The notes below the pieces were generated by a model that saw nothing but the letters and a program-made list of their open reading frames with translations, did no database searches and was not told the DNA's origin. This document shows positions 20,649 to 31,976 of a stretch of 64,000 nt of DNA, one piece after another (position 1 is the first letter of the stretch; each line of letters opens with the position of its first letter). Source of the stretch: Branchipolynoe longqiensis (taxonomy: Eukaryota > Annelida > Polychaeta > Phyllodocida > Polynoidae); the NCBI GenBank assembly GCA_030323885.1, contig CM059192.1, positions 70,124,877 through 70,188,876 on the forward strand, in the 5' to 3' direction. A program made the position numbers and the translations under genes.

Positions 20649-21213
20649 TGAAGACAGAAATTTACTTGCTCGTTATAATAAATTTATATATATATATTAT
20701 TATATATAAAACACACACATGTTCCGATACCGCATCACATACCAGAAGAGAAACAACCCAACTGGCACATGGCTGCCACTGAATAGTGCAACAATCCGGC
20801 CTGTTTGACATTTAGTAGCCCCTCTCTCAGTAGCCTGAGGCTGTGAGTGTGGGGGGGGGGGGCTTGGGGCTTTCCACCCCCACCCCCACAACCAACCCAC
20901 CCACAAGCTCCCTTCACGAGCACAGGTCAGTAACATATATATATCTTAGTAACTTGATCGGATCTAGCCATATATTTATATGCTCGCATACACCCGAATG
21001 CATGAAGGAATTGCAATAGCTGTACCCGTCCTCATCTCTCTTAAAAGTGGACTTTTTATTTGAAAATAAAATATTAATTAATTATTTTTTAACCCACCCG
21101 AGACAAATAGATGTGTCTAAAAATAAAAATGAAGCCATCTATGAATCATCAAGCTACCATGCACTACAATAGTAGATAGAGTTTACTGGAGGTAAGGGGG
21201 GTTCAACTCCAGT
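20649..21213. other. Unassigned stretch
   Basis: Contains a TA tract (20688-20707), a G run of about 12 at 20850-20862, and C/A-rich 20870-20905. No gene recognised. Confidence 0.45.
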
Positions 21214-21500
21214 TGGTTGTGGGAGTTTTACGTCCTGGCAACATCTAAGGTCATATCAGGATGGGTACCAACTCGTGACACTGCGTACTCATGGTGACTT
21301 TGTAGTGCTGCCACCCTGGGAGACCAGGCCACCAGCACCATAACCTGATATCCCACACAGTCACATTATCCCGACACTGAGCCAACCAGTCCTTGCCATA
21401 TCCTAATAATGCTGAGCGCCTGGATGGGAAGCGACAAGTATCAATTTTTACGTCATTGGTCTGAATCGGCCAGGGTTCGAACCCCACGACCTACCAAAGA
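21214..21500 (-). mobile_element. SINE-A inverse copy
   Basis: GGTTGTGGGAGTTTTACGTCC to CCAGGGTTCGAACCCC. It ends within the head. A further tail-like scrap lies at 21785-21812 (TTTTATACTCCAGCAACATCTAAGG). Confidence 0.87.
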
Positions 21501-22041
21501 CTACAATAGTAGAGTTTGTCGAATGCGTGCGGGTAGAACGTTGTATGTGACGATTAGGCATGTGCGTCTTGTTACTGAAGGTAACAAATAAGTTTGAAAG
21601 TGGTCTCCAACAAACAAACAAAACGCGGAAAAAATGCCACCAAACAGAGAATTTCCGCAAAAACGTGGACTTCCCCCAATAGGATTTAGCACTGTCAGGG
21701 AATCCCGGGAAAATGCCAGAAGTCAGGTTTCAACTCTCCTTGTTGCGACTACATTATCACCAATACCTAACTCTTTCTTGACTAAGTTTTATACTCCAGC
21801 AACATCTAAGGTAATATAAGAATAAGATTCGGACTAAAGCTGCGAACACACTGGACGCGTATCTCGCGTGTGCGTCAAAAATCAAAATGTATGTAATAAA
21901 GAGAACCCGAACACACTGGCGCGTGCGTTTCTCACGTGTGCGTCACGAATCGCTTTTGGAGTGATTTTTTTACGCTTGACGCGTGGTGACGCTTGGCTTT
22001 TGACCGAATTTGCCCGACTACACAGTGTGTTATGTGTGTGT

Positions 22042-23117
22042 CCTTCCATTCCCCCTCTTCCATTCCCCCTCTTTCATTCGCCCTCTTCCATTCCCCCTCT
22101 TGGAGAATGAAAGAGGCGGAATGCAAGAGGAGGGGAATGCAAGAAGGGGGAATGAAAGAGGGGGAAAGCAAGAGGGGGGAACGGAAGACGGGGAATGCAA
22201 GACGGGGAATGGAAGATGGAGAATGGGGAATGGAAGAGGAGGGACGGAAGAGGAGGAACAGAAGAGGGACAATGGAAGAGGGGGAATGGGAGAGGGGGGA
22301 ATGGAAGAGGGATGGAAGAGGGGGAATGGAAGATGGAGAATGGGGAATGGAAGAGGAGGGACAGAAGAGGAGGGACGGAAGACGGGGATCGGAAGAGGGG
22401 GGAATGGAAGAGGAGGGATGGAAGAGGGGGAACGGAAGAGGGGGTAACGCAACAGGGGGTAAAGCAACAGGGAATGCAAGAGGGGAACACAAAGGGAGGG
22501 AATGGAAGAGAGGGGAATGGAAGAGGGACGGAAGACGGAGAATGGAAGAGGGGGAATGGGAGAGGGGGGAATGTAAGAGGAGGGATGGAAGGGGAATGGA
22601 AGAGGGGGAACGGAAGATGGGGGAACGCAAGAGGGGGGAAAGCAACAGGGAGGAACGCAACAGGGGGAATGCAAGAGGGGAACACAAGAGGAGGGAATGG
22701 AAGGGGATGGAATGGAAGAGAGGGGAATGGAAGAGGGGGGAATAGAAGAGGAATGGAAGAAGGGGAATGGAAGAGGGGGAACGCAACAGGGGAATGCAAG
22801 AGGGGAACACAAGAGGAGGGAATGGAAAGGGAGGGAATGGAAGAGGGGGGAATGGAAGAGGAGGAATGGAAGAAGGGGAATGGAAGAGGGGGAACGGAAG
22901 ATGGAGAATGGGGAATGGAAGAGGAGGGATGGAAGATGGGGATCGGAAGAGGGGAATGGAAGAGGGAGAATGGAAGAGAGGCAATGGGAGAGGGGGGAAT
23001 GGAAGAGGAGGGATGGAAGAGGGGGGAAAGCAACAGGGAGGAACGCAACAGGGGGAATGCAAGAGGGGGGAATGGAAGAGGGGGGAAATGGAAGAGGAGG
23101 AATGGAAGAAGGGGAAT
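22042..23117. repeat. Purine-strand minisatellite (GGAATGGAAGAGG-like)
   Basis: About 1.07 kb. The first ~60 bp is the pyrimidine version (CCATTCCCCCTCTT), and the rest is the complementary purine version, so the array contains a short inverted start that can pair with the rest. Units of 10-15 bp vary between GGAATGGAAGAGGG, GGAACGGAAGA and GGAATGCAAGAGGGG, and longer blocks recur (the ACACAAGAGGAGGGAATGG group three times). Both strands are nearly stop-free, giving spurious 250-376-codon frames. Confidence 0.95.
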
Positions 23118-23118
23118 G

Positions 23119-23147
23119 GGGGTTTTATACGGGAGGTGTGTACCGGC
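23119..23147. mobile_element. Orphan Harbinger-type terminal repeat
   Basis: GTTTTATACGGGAGGTGTGT followed by ACCGGCC matches the right terminal repeat of the element at 50749-53412, placed between the minisatellite and the MITE-9 end. No matching left end was seen. Confidence 0.65.
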
Positions 23148-23324
23148 CTTTAGTCGCGTGGCAGACGCGTCCAGTGTGTTCGCTATTTACGCGTGAGAAC
23201 CGCACGCATCCAGTGAGTTCGCAGCTTTATCAATTGCTGTCATTTCATATAAAATATACTCTCACCTTTTTAAACGTTAATCAATGGATATCAACAATCT
23301 GGCAGATCTGCAAAATCGTGCAGA

Positions 23325-24508
23325 TCTTTCACCGCTGCGGTAAGGCGGGTTCAACTCCAGTATTTGCGACTGTGTCGACATGGTACACCAGTGCGCCTAT
23401 TGGCAGGCAGACCTACAGGGATAGATCTTTCACCCCTGTGGTAAGGCGGGTTCAACTCCAGTATTTGCGACTGTCGACATGGTACACCAGTGCGGCTATT
23501 GGCAGGCAGGCCTATGGGGATAGATCTTTCACCCCTGTGGTAAGGTAAGGCGGGTTCAACTCCAGTATTTGCAACTGTGTCGACATGGTACACCAGTGCA
23601 GATATTGGCAGGCAGGCCTACGTGGATAGATCTTTCACCCCTGTGGTAAGGTAAGGCGGGTTCAACTCCAGTACTTGCAACTGTGTCGACATGGTACACC
23701 AGTGCGGCTATTGCCAGGCAGGCCTACGGGGATAGATCTTTCACCCCTGCGGTAAGGCGGGATCAACTCCAGTATTTGCGACTGTGTCGACATGGTACAC
23801 CAGTGCGGCTATTGGCAGGCAGGCCTACGGGGATAGATCTTTCACCCCTGCGGTAAGGCAGGTTCAACTCCAGTATTTGCGACTGTGTCGACATGGTACA
23901 CCAGTGCGGCTATTGGCAGGCAGGCCTACGGGGATAGATCTTTCACCCCTGCGGTAAGGCAGGTTCAACTCCAGTATTTGCGACTGTGTCGACATGGTAC
24001 ACCAGTGCGGCTATTGGCAGGCAGGCCTACGGGGATAGATCTTTCACCCCTGCGGTAAGGCGGGTTCAAATCCAGTATTTGCGACTGTGTCGACATGGTA
24101 AACCAGTGCGGCTATTGGCAGGCAGGCCTACGGGGATAGATCTTTCACCCCTGCGGTAAGGCAGGTTCAACTCCAGTATTTGCGACTGTGTCGACATGGT
24201 ACACCAGTGCGGCTATTGGCAGGCAGGCCTACGGGGATAGATCTTTCACCCCTGCGGTAAGGCGGGTTCAAATCCAGTATTTGCGACTGTGTCGACATGG
24301 TAAACCAGTGCGGCTATTGGCAGGCAGGCCTACGGGGATAGATCTTTCACCCCTGCGGTAAGGCGGGTTCAACTCCAGTATTCGTGACTGTGTCGACATG
24401 GTACACCAGTGCGGCTATTGGCAGGCCTACGGGGATAGATCTTCGACCCCTGTGGTAAGGCAGGTTCAACTCCAGTATTTGCGACTGTGTCGACATGGTA
24501 CACCAGTG
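23325..24508. repeat. ~101-bp satellite, 12 units
   Basis: Each unit carries AGATCTTTCACCCCTGCGGT, AAGGCGGGTTCAACTCCAGT, TGTGTCGACATGGTACACCA and GCTATTGGCAGGCAGGCC. Successive GACATGG blocks are 101-106 bp apart, and two units share the variant GGTAAACCAG. The conserved core is long and there are no unique spacers, so it is not CRISPR-like. Neighbouring units are most alike, consistent with unequal exchange. Confidence 0.95.
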
Positions 24509-24779
24509 CGGCTATTGGCAGGCAGGCCGACAGGGATATCTGTTCTCTGTTTGGGTGACTGAACCATTCACCGCCTACATCCGCCCGGAAGGTGGTTTCG
24601 ATTACGGCTATTGGCAGGCAGGCCTACGGGGATATCTGTTCTCTGTTTGGGTGACTGAACCATTCACCGCCTACATCCGCCCGGAAGGTGGTTTCGATTA
24701 CCTGCAAGGTCCAAAGCTGGTGGCGAGCAATACCCACTGTCCCATCTCCCCGGGCAAGACTATTTTGCAGGCGGGTTAA
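24495..24779 (+). other. Open frame with in-phase 96-bp duplication
   Basis: Two copies of a 96-bp unit (24509-24604, 24605-24700) encode an exactly 32-residue repeat (GYWQAG..GYLFSVWVTEP, then FTAYIRPEGGFDY), followed by 25 further codons and a stop. The unit starts with the same GGCTATTGGCAGGCAGGCC as the 101-bp satellite, so one derives from the other. I do not recognise the peptide. The frame preservation may be real coding or simply because 96 is divisible by 3. Confidence 0.35.
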
Positions 24780-24842
24780 GCCACATCGGCACGCCAATGC
24801 ATATTGTACTTATCGGGAGGGAGGGAGAGAAAAAGTAAGGTA

Positions 24843-25197
24843 AAGCTAAGATTCCAAATATGCGGTATGCGAATGCGGCAAAAAATCAAAAAGCATGTAA
24901 ATGAATAGTGGTGCTTCCATGCATCCGAATGCAAAGGCGAATGCGAACGCGAATGTGGCAAATGGATCGACCCATGGACCGATCGGTGCGAATGCGATTA
25001 CTGCTGCATTTGCCATAGAAAACAATACTAACTTTGAACTTCCTTCACAAATTTGGAGGAAAACCACCCAAAAATGTCATGGGTACTTTTTTGGTGCTTT
25101 TATTTGTTTAACCATCCCCCAGCACAAAAATTAAACATCGGCTATTGGGGGTTGGCATATATCTATGCCGCATACCACGTATAAGGAATCTTAGCTT
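24843..25197. mobile_element. MITE-8 (GAATGC-rich)
   Basis: Perfect 13-bp outer inverted repeat AAGCTAAGATTCC / GGAATCTTAGCTT, then a looser inverted ATATGCGGTATGCG. The interior is rich in GAATGC/GCGAAT hexamers (24928-24957). Related sequence at 57655-57870. Confidence 0.75.
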
Positions 25198-25387
25198 AAG
25201 ACTAAGAGAGGAGAGGAGAGGGAGAGGGAGAGGAAGAGGAGGGATAACGTCCACGCCAGCATCAAACCTTGACAAGAACTGAGATGAAGAACCCTACCAC
25301 CACCACCACTTGACCTTCTTGTGCTAGTAAGGATACAAACTGGGAACGACAGCGTCTAACCAGATGATTTCCAGGGGCGAAGAAAGC

Positions 25388-25391
25388 TATG

Positions 25392-25473
<82 letters not shown>

Positions 25474-25511
25474 AAAAAGAAAGAAAGAAAAAAAGAAAGA
25501 AAGAAAGAAAA
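25388..25511. repeat. (GAAA)n microsatellite
   Basis: About 120 bp of GAAA/AAAG with few breaks. The minus-strand Phe/Leu/Ser frame is an artefact. Confidence 0.97.
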
Positions 25512-25931
25512 TAATCTGATATCTAATCAATGGCACATTTTTTTTTTCGTGATTCCCTGGCAGTGTTAAGCATGCATTATAGGAGGGGCCCCTTTCTTTA
25601 GGGAGGAAATCAGTGAAAACGTGGATATATCTCATCCCTGGATAAGCACTATCCGAATAGCAACCAGTGACAGTAGCAGCCAGGGATGAGTGTTGACGAA
25701 GCAATGTGGGTTGTAGACTGAGTAAACGCCAAACAACTACTCCCACTTTTGGCAGTCACCCTTCCCTGTATGTATATATGTTTGTATATATGTATGTATA
25801 TATGTATGTATATATGTATGTATATATATATGTATGTATAATACCACTTTCTCATGTCAAATAAACAAGTTTCAATCTATTCATGAAATCACTGTTTCGC
25901 CACACAAACAAAAGTTGGATATTTAAATAAA
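25512..25931. other. Unassigned, with TATG/TATA tract
   Basis: A TATATGTATG tract at about 25768-25840. Otherwise nothing recognised. Confidence 0.5.
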
Positions 25932-26188
25932 TGAGCCTGTCTCAAAAGGTGCCACCTCTTCGTTTTTTGGTCCATAGTAACGATTGACACAAACCAGCAC
26001 AGAAACGGTAACACTGAAAACACAAGGACATTTGCTTCAAATCAATATGTATTCTATTGGGATTAATAAACACCGTGTAAAAAACAAATCAGTTTATCGT
26101 GAGCAAATACATAAGTAGATAGTATGTTGATCGTTACAATGGACAAAGTTTTGTCCCATTTTGCTTAGCACCTTTTGAGACAGTCTCA
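25932..26188. mobile_element. MITE-6, copy 1
   Basis: Ends TGAGCCTGTCTCAAAAGGTG and CACCTTTTGAGACAGTCTCA, 257 bp. The second copy at 31309-31569 is inverted relative to it, with about 85% similarity along the whole length. No ORF. Confidence 0.88.
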
Positions 26189-26236
26189 AATACTACTACT
26201 ACTACTGCTGCTGCTACTACTACCACCTAATTATAA

Positions 26237-26483
26237 ACTGGACATGGTGGCAGAATCGGTAAAGTGCTAGCTTGAGTTCGAATCCCACCAGCCGAGTCAA
26301 ACCAATGTTGCACAAAAGTGATACTTGACACTACCTAGTCTGGCGCTCGATAGTACTAGGATAGGAAAACGACTGGTTAGCTCAGTAATAGGGTAATATG
26401 ACTGAGTAGTCGCCATGAGTGCACACTATCACAAGTTGGTACCCGTCCTGATATGGCCTTGGATGTTGCCAGGACTTAAACCC
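26237..26483 (+). mobile_element. SINE-A with type-2 head
   Basis: GGACATGGTGGCAGAATCGG, then GAGTTCGAATCCCACCAGCCGAGTC, to GTTGCCAGGACTTAAACC. The body has a ~60-bp deletion after GACTGAGTAG. Confidence 0.87.
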
Positions 26484-26585
26484 CCCAACAAACAATAATA
26501 ATACTAAAATCACACTGGATAAGTAGGTGACCCGTTAATACATGAGCAGGCTCTATTAAATATTTAAACTTGGCATTACTAATGG

Positions 26586-26922
26586 TTTGTTTGTTTGTTG
26601 TTTTACTTCCTAGCAACATCTAAAGTCATATCAGGACGGGTACCGACTTGTGACAGTACACACTCATGACAATTTTATAGTGCTGCCCCACTGGGAAATC
26701 AGGCCGCCGGCACCATGACCCGATATCCCACTCAGTCACATTATCCTGACACCGAGCTAACCAGCCCTTGCCCTATCCTAATAATGCCAAGCACCAGGCT
26801 AGGAAGCGACAAGCATCAATATTTAAGTCATCGGTTTGACTCGACCGGGAACCAAACTCGCGAACTCCTGATCTTCCGCACGCGAGGCCTGTGCTCTACC
26901 GATTTGGCCATCGCGCCCGGTC
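26586..26922 (-). mobile_element. SINE-A with type-2 head, full-length inverse copy
   Basis: TTTGTTTGTTTGTTGTTTTAC to TCTACCGATTTGGCCATCGC and GCCCGGTC. Faces the copy at 26237, forming another inverted pair ~100 bp apart. Confidence 0.92.
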
Positions 26923-27523
26923 ATTACTAATGGAGACCACATAAAACATTTAAAACAAAAATAACACAGGTATTGGACAATAAAAAGAAGGCAGAAGAAA
27001 CTTAAATGCAAAATACAATACTGGCATTTGTACTTGTAGCCGAAAAAAAAGAAGATAGATGCGTATTCTCGAAGCTTGTAATCGCGCGACCTTATTCAAT
27101 ATCTAATCACAAAGGTAAGTATATATCACAATTGACAGACTGCCATCACACAATTTATACCTGTGGGCCTCAAAAAGTTCATTGTTTTCGTCGGGTTGTT
27201 TAGATGAATCATATTTAAATGGGGAGTGTGAACATTCTGGAACAGTATAAATTTTCAATCGTCTGACAATTAGCATTATTTTCTATTTAGCAAAACATTG
27301 TTTTAACTACTTCAGGCAAAACTTTGTCCAAATAAGACCATCTTGCAAGCTGTTCGGGATATATACCGAAATTGTGTCTACATAAAAATTGTTAAATGTT
27401 CAGAAAGCTTATATATAGAATACAACATTCTGGTAAGATCAAAGAATTGGCACATTTCCAATAAGAACTGACACAGAGGTGAGTTTTAAAGTTCATTTGA
27501 ATGCGTCCACCCCGACACCTGAA
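26923..27523. other. Unassigned AT-rich stretch
   Basis: No repeats with clear ends and no convincing coding frame. Confidence 0.45.
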
Positions 27524-27870
27524 AGCTGTATAGTCCGATGAAGCATCAAATTTTCAAAACCAAAACAATTATCTAGATTTGATTCTATATATCTAACTTT
27601 GATACTGATGCAAATATTAAGCATTTGGTGCTACATATAAGGGAATATTGAGTCAATCTAATAGATCCTGTTACTGCAGAACCCTATGGTGTCAGACTTT
27701 TGGCGTGCTTGCCGAAACTAATTTGACATGTGTGTACTTCAAGTATCTAAAAACTTAGCGATAGACAATAAAAGTCACTTCAAACTAAAGTAAGGTAGAT
27801 TATAGCAATCAACTTAATATATTTATCTCAGAAAAATGTTAGAAACCCAAAACCATCAGACTATGCAACT
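27524..27870. mobile_element. MITE-4, copy 4
   Basis: AGCTGTATAGTCCGATGAAG to ATCAGACTATGCAACT, followed by TTAA (27871-27874). The left TTAA has mutated (CTGA). Confidence 0.88.
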
Positions 27871-28178
27871 TTAAGGAATCCAGAAAAACTATTGTAGACA
27901 AACAGCATTGTTGCAAAAATGGACGCCCACAAAACGCAGTACATCCACAACTATTTATTTATACGAGTTATTATTCATCAGGACGCGTAGAGCTGGGTGT
28001 CTGTCACATGACGCCTACATTCCGCGCAAATCACTTATTAAATCATGCTGGCGCCGGGTCCAAGTGTGAGAACAGGACAGCGCCCGTACCATGACCACCA
28101 GGCGGCAGCACCCACATGTGACCTCAGCCCACGTCTGCAGTTGGGTGTCTATTTACCGCTAGGTTACCTAGATTGTGT

Positions 28179-28835
28179 GTTACTTTCACGTCTACTAGCA
28201 AAATCTAAGGTCATATCAGGACGGGTACAGAATTGTGACAGTGCACACTCATGGTGACTTGATAGTGCTGTCCCACTGCGAGACCAGACCACCCGATATC
28301 CCACAGTCACATTACTTACCCCGACACTGTGCTAAGCACTTAAACCAGTCCAACCAGACGGGATGGCCGAATGAGTTAGAGCGTCCATCTCCCGTGCTGG
28401 TAGATCGTGGGTTCGAACCCTGGTCAAGTCAAACCAATGACGTAAAAATGCATACTTGTCGCTTCCTAGCCAGGCGATCTGCATTATTAGGATAGAGCAA
28501 GGACTGGTGTGCTCAGTGTTAGGATAATGTGACTGAGTGGGATACCAGGTCATGGTGCCGGCGGCCTGGTTTCTCAGTGGGACAGCATTATAAAGTCGCC
28601 ATGAGTCACAGCGCACTGTCACAAGTCGGTACCCGTCCTGATATGACCTTAGATGTTGCTAGGACATAAAACAACAACAAACAATAAAACAGACCATGTC
28701 CTATCCTATTAATACCGAGCGCCAGGCTTGGTAGCAACAAGTATCAATTTTATAAGTCATTGTTTTGACTCGGTTGGAATTCGAACTCCCAACCTCCCGC
28801 AAGGTAAGCCTGCGCTCTACCGATTTGACAACGGC
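28179..28835 (-). mobile_element. SINE-A split by another SINE-A
   Basis: The left part 28179-28345 (ACTTTCACGTCTACTAGC to GACACTGTGCTAAGC) and the right part 28693-28835 (CCATGTCCTATCCTATTAAT to TCTACCGATTTGACAACGGC) together make one inverse copy with a type-2 head. The intervening DNA is a complete plus-oriented copy. Confidence 0.85.
28352..28690 (+). mobile_element. SINE-A, full-length, nested
   Basis: CCAGACGGGATGGCCGAATG, single GGGTTCGAACCC, to GTTGCTAGGACATAAAAC plus an AACAACAAAC tail. Younger than the copy it interrupts. Confidence 0.93.
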
Positions 28836-29661
28836 AAGAAGCTATGACAAGTACAGGTAGTGAAAAAGAAAGGACAGGAAAAACAACGAAGGAGGCTATA
28901 GACTAATAGAGTAAGCCTAGAGCAAACACTGGAGAAATATTTAACCGACATCCTACATGCTTACTACTACTAATACTACACGCACAAATAAAGTTTTAAT
29001 GGGATCTCTATTTTCAAGAATATTTTATAACTAACAACATTTTTATTTGTTTAATGAATATTTGTATGCGTGTCATGTACACAAATTTAGAGTGGGAAAG
29101 GATTAAATTAATGTTGAGGAAGAACCACATAAGTGTGGCCAGAATAAATTAGCAGTATGCTGGTGGTGATGGTAGCGGCGGGGGCGAGGGGGGTTGAGTG
29201 TTTCCCCTCACCGCCGAGGAAAAACAGAACCTAGGAGAGAGAATGGGGGGTGGGGGGGAGGGGGTGAAAAAAACCACACACACACAACACCCGCCTTAGC
29301 TTATGATGGGCCTGACATTTGTGTGTGCGTCATCGTAACTCAGGCCAATACCGTTGCGATAATCACACCGGCGATAGTACACCACATCACAGTGGCGGAA
29401 TGCCCCCCCCCCCCTCCACTTCCCACCACCACCCCACCTGCCGGCTCGCAGTCAGTCTAACCAGTGCACATCGCGTTCACAGTGGCGGCGTATGGAGCCT
29501 AGATAGCTGATACCCAGCAGTGAGGTGCTGTCAGAGTGTCCTACACACTGAGGACTACTGTACCAAGACTACTGTGTACTTGGCATACCAAACAGTGGCT
29601 GGTGCCTGCCCAGAGCCCAGCGCACACCCCCCCCCCCGCCCCCCCCCCCCCAATCCCTCAA
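28836..29661. other. Unassigned, low-complexity toward the end
   Basis: 29160-29275 is G-rich, 29402-29415 and 29629-29651 are C runs. The 88-codon frame at 29194 has no recognisable domain and crosses these tracts. Confidence 0.45.
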
Positions 29662-29992
29662 AGTTTGTTTGTTGTTTTACGTCCTAGAAACATCTAAGGT
29701 CATATCAGGATGGGTACCGACTTGTGACAGTGCGCACTCACGACGACTTTATAGTGCTGCCCCACTGGAAGACCAGGCCGCCAGCACAATGATCTGATAT
29801 CCAACTCAGTCACATTATCCTGACACTGAGCCAAACCAGTCCTTGCCATATCCTAATAATGCCGAGCGCCAGGCTAGGTAGCAACAAGTATCAATATTTA
29901 AGTCATTGGGTTGACTCGACCAGGATTCGAACCCACGATCTACCAACAAGGGAGAAGGATGCTCTAACTCATTCGGCCATCCTGTCTGGTCT
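29662..29992 (-). mobile_element. SINE-A, full-length inverse copy
   Basis: AAGTTTGTTTGTTGTTTTACG to TCATTCGGCCATCCTGTCTGGTC, with a single B box (GATTCGAACCC). Confidence 0.93.
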
Positions 29993-30049
29993 CCCTCATA
30001 GTGACAGAGTCTGGTTCTGTAGTATTAGGTGTGTGCTTTTTCTTTCTTC

Positions 30050-30215
30050 CTTTTTTGTTGTTGGTACATTAGTTGTTTAACTTTAAGCAGGGGAAATTTC
30101 AATCGCGATGATTGGTCTTCCTCATTCCACTGCTCCTTGCCCATTCCTAATAATGCAGAGCGCCTGGCTAGGAAGCAAAAAGAATCAATTTTTAAGTAAT
30201 AAAACCACCACCGGG
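30050..30215 (-). mobile_element. SINE-A2 (alternative tail), partial
   Basis: TTTTGTTGTTGGTACATTAG, then AATTTCAATCGCGATGATTGG, then the shared core CATTCCTAATAATGCAGAGC to AATCAATTTTTAAGTAA. The core is that of SINE-A, but the 3' part is unrelated to the usual tail. Sister copies at 37066 and 50097. Confidence 0.8.
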
Positions 30216-30482
30216 GGATTTTACCGTATATTACTCACACTCATGGGGCGCGAAAAAAACCTCACACTTCACCAACCCCACCATATAATTCACACTCATG
30301 GAGCGCGAAAAAAACAATGAAACCAACCTACAATTACGACCAAATATCAAAGCCTGTAGCTATAATTATAGACACGATGGCTCTCGGACAGTTGTCTACA
30401 GATATATGGCCGGTGAGGTAACTTAAAGGTGTGTAATAATATAAAAGCGCTGTGAGTCTGACAGTGGCAACATTTGCGATTA

Positions 30483-30783
30483 TTGTTTGTTTCTGTGTTA
30501 TGTCCTAGCAACATCTAAGGTCATATCAGGATGGGTACCGACTTGTGACAGTGCACACTCATGGCGACTTCATAGTGCTGCCCCACTGGGAGACCAGGCC
30601 CCCAGTGCCATGACCTGATATCTCATTCACATTATCGTGATACTGTGCAAACCAGTCCTTATCCTATCCTAATAATGAGGACTGCATGGGTAGGTAACGA
30701 CAAGTATATATTTTAGAAGTCATTGGTTTGACTCGACTGGGATTAGAATTCCCGACCTTCCTCATCGGAACCCTGCGCTCTAC
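30483..30783 (-). mobile_element. SINE-A, type-2 head
   Basis: TTGTTTGTTTCTGTGTTATGTCC to TTAGAATTCCCGACCTTCC and CTGCGCTCTAC. In the gap before it, ACACTCATGG(G/A)GCGCGAAAAAAAC occurs twice (30238 and 30292). Confidence 0.87.
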
Positions 30784-31308
30784 ATTCCTGAATATGGTTC
30801 GTGAATAGGTGACAATATAGACAGTGATGCTTTCAGTAATCTGCCAACAAAGCCACAGGCAACTTCCTTGCCCTACCAACACCCTCCGGCAAGATTTGTA
30901 GAATTAATACTAATAGCGGACGTATAATGCCTTCAGTATGTAGCCGTTGACTCCTCAAACAGCTAATCAAAAACTGGCGATGCAATCCATTTTCAGATTA
31001 GTGTGGTTTGAAAATTTTGCTCACATTGCTATATATATATCTAACAATATGGGATCATTTATATGTCTATGTCATATAATTCTATTCCTAACAATATGAT
31101 ACCATTAGTAAGTAGTGAGCAAGTAATAGTAATGGTTTTATGTCATAACACAGTCATAGCAAGATTAGTGCCAAATGGCATGGCGACTCGGCGAAGGATC
31201 AAACTCAAATTTTCATTTACGGGAAGGGGACACTGCACCGTGTATGATGTACCGCTAGGCAGTCTGAGAGGGGGGGTGGGGCATATTTCGGATTTGATGG
31301 TGGGTATA
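30784..31308. other. Unassigned stretch
   Basis: No element ends or gene seen. The 82-codon frame at 31063 has no recognised domain. Confidence 0.45.
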
Positions 31309-31569
31309 TGAGACTGTCTCGAAAGGTGCTAAGCAATATGGGACAAAACTTCGTCCCTTGTAACAATCAACATACTATCTGCTTAATCATTTGCTCAGGA
31401 TAAACTGATTTGTTTTTTACATGGTGTTTCAAAATCCCAATACACTAGAATACATATTGATTTGAAGCAAATGTCCTTGTGTTTTCAGTGTAACCATTTC
31501 TGTGCTGTTTTGTGTCAATTGTTACAACGGACAAAAAAAAAAGAGTTATCACCTTTTGAGACAGGCTCA
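31309..31569. mobile_element. MITE-6, copy 2
   Basis: TGAGACTGTCTCGAAAGGTG to CACCTTTTGAGACAGGCTCA, flanked by TATA on both sides (31305-31308, 31570-31573), which supports a TA-type target duplication. Confidence 0.88.
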
Positions 31570-31595
31570 TATAATAAATAGTTTATTTCTGTTAA

Positions 31596-31972
31596 AGCTG
31601 TATTAGTCTGATGAAATATAAAAATTTCAAAACCAAACCAATTATCTAGATTTTATTTTACATATCTAACTTAGATACTGATGCACTTATTAAGCATTTG
31701 TTTCTGTGTGGAAGGCAATACTGAGTCAATTTAACAGAACCTGTTCCTGCAGAAGTCTATGACTATACTATACTCTATAGTGTCAGAGTTTTGACAAGTC
31801 ACAAGATTGCCAAGACTAAATTTCCATGTTTGCACTCAAAATATCTCAAAAGTTTACCATTTAAAATAAAAGTAACTTTGAACTAATGTAAAGTTGATAC
31901 TAGTGATCGATCTAACATATTTATTTATCTAAAAAAAAATACAGAAATTCAAAACCATCGGACTATGCAACT
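31596..31972. mobile_element. MITE-4, copy 5
   Basis: TTAA-flanked on both sides (31592-31595, 31973-31976). Ends AGCTGTATTAGTCTGATG and ATCGGACTATGCAACT. A small local duplication (CTATACTATACTCTATAG) lies at 31762-31779. Confidence 0.9.
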
Positions 31973-31976
31973 TTAA

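Larger units (their letters stand above)
21837..23227. mobile_element. MITE-9 expanded by a minisatellite
   Basis: Left end AAGCTGCGAACACACTGGAC and right end complement AAGCTGCGAACTCACTGGAT, flanked by TA on both sides. A second inner copy of the CGAACACACTGGCGCG motif sits near each end (21909-21930; 23166-23184). The TA flanks suggest a Tc1/mariner-type target, but the long GC-rich ends are unusual for it. Almost all the interior is the purine minisatellite. Confidence 0.75.

Noticed and set aside
21932..23196. Several long reading frames on both strands (up to 376 codons)
   Set aside because: They are translations of the GGAATGGAAGAGG minisatellite; all phases on both strands are nearly stop-free and give Pro/Ser/Phe or Gly/Glu/Arg repeats.
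23325..24508. CRISPR array
   Set aside because: The ~101-bp units are repeats throughout with no unique spacers, no cas genes, and the context is an animal genome.
28352..28420. tRNA-Ser/Leu genes at each SINE-A head
   Set aside because: Heads lack a proper anticodon stem and are always followed by the SINE body; they are tRNA-derived and not tRNA genes.
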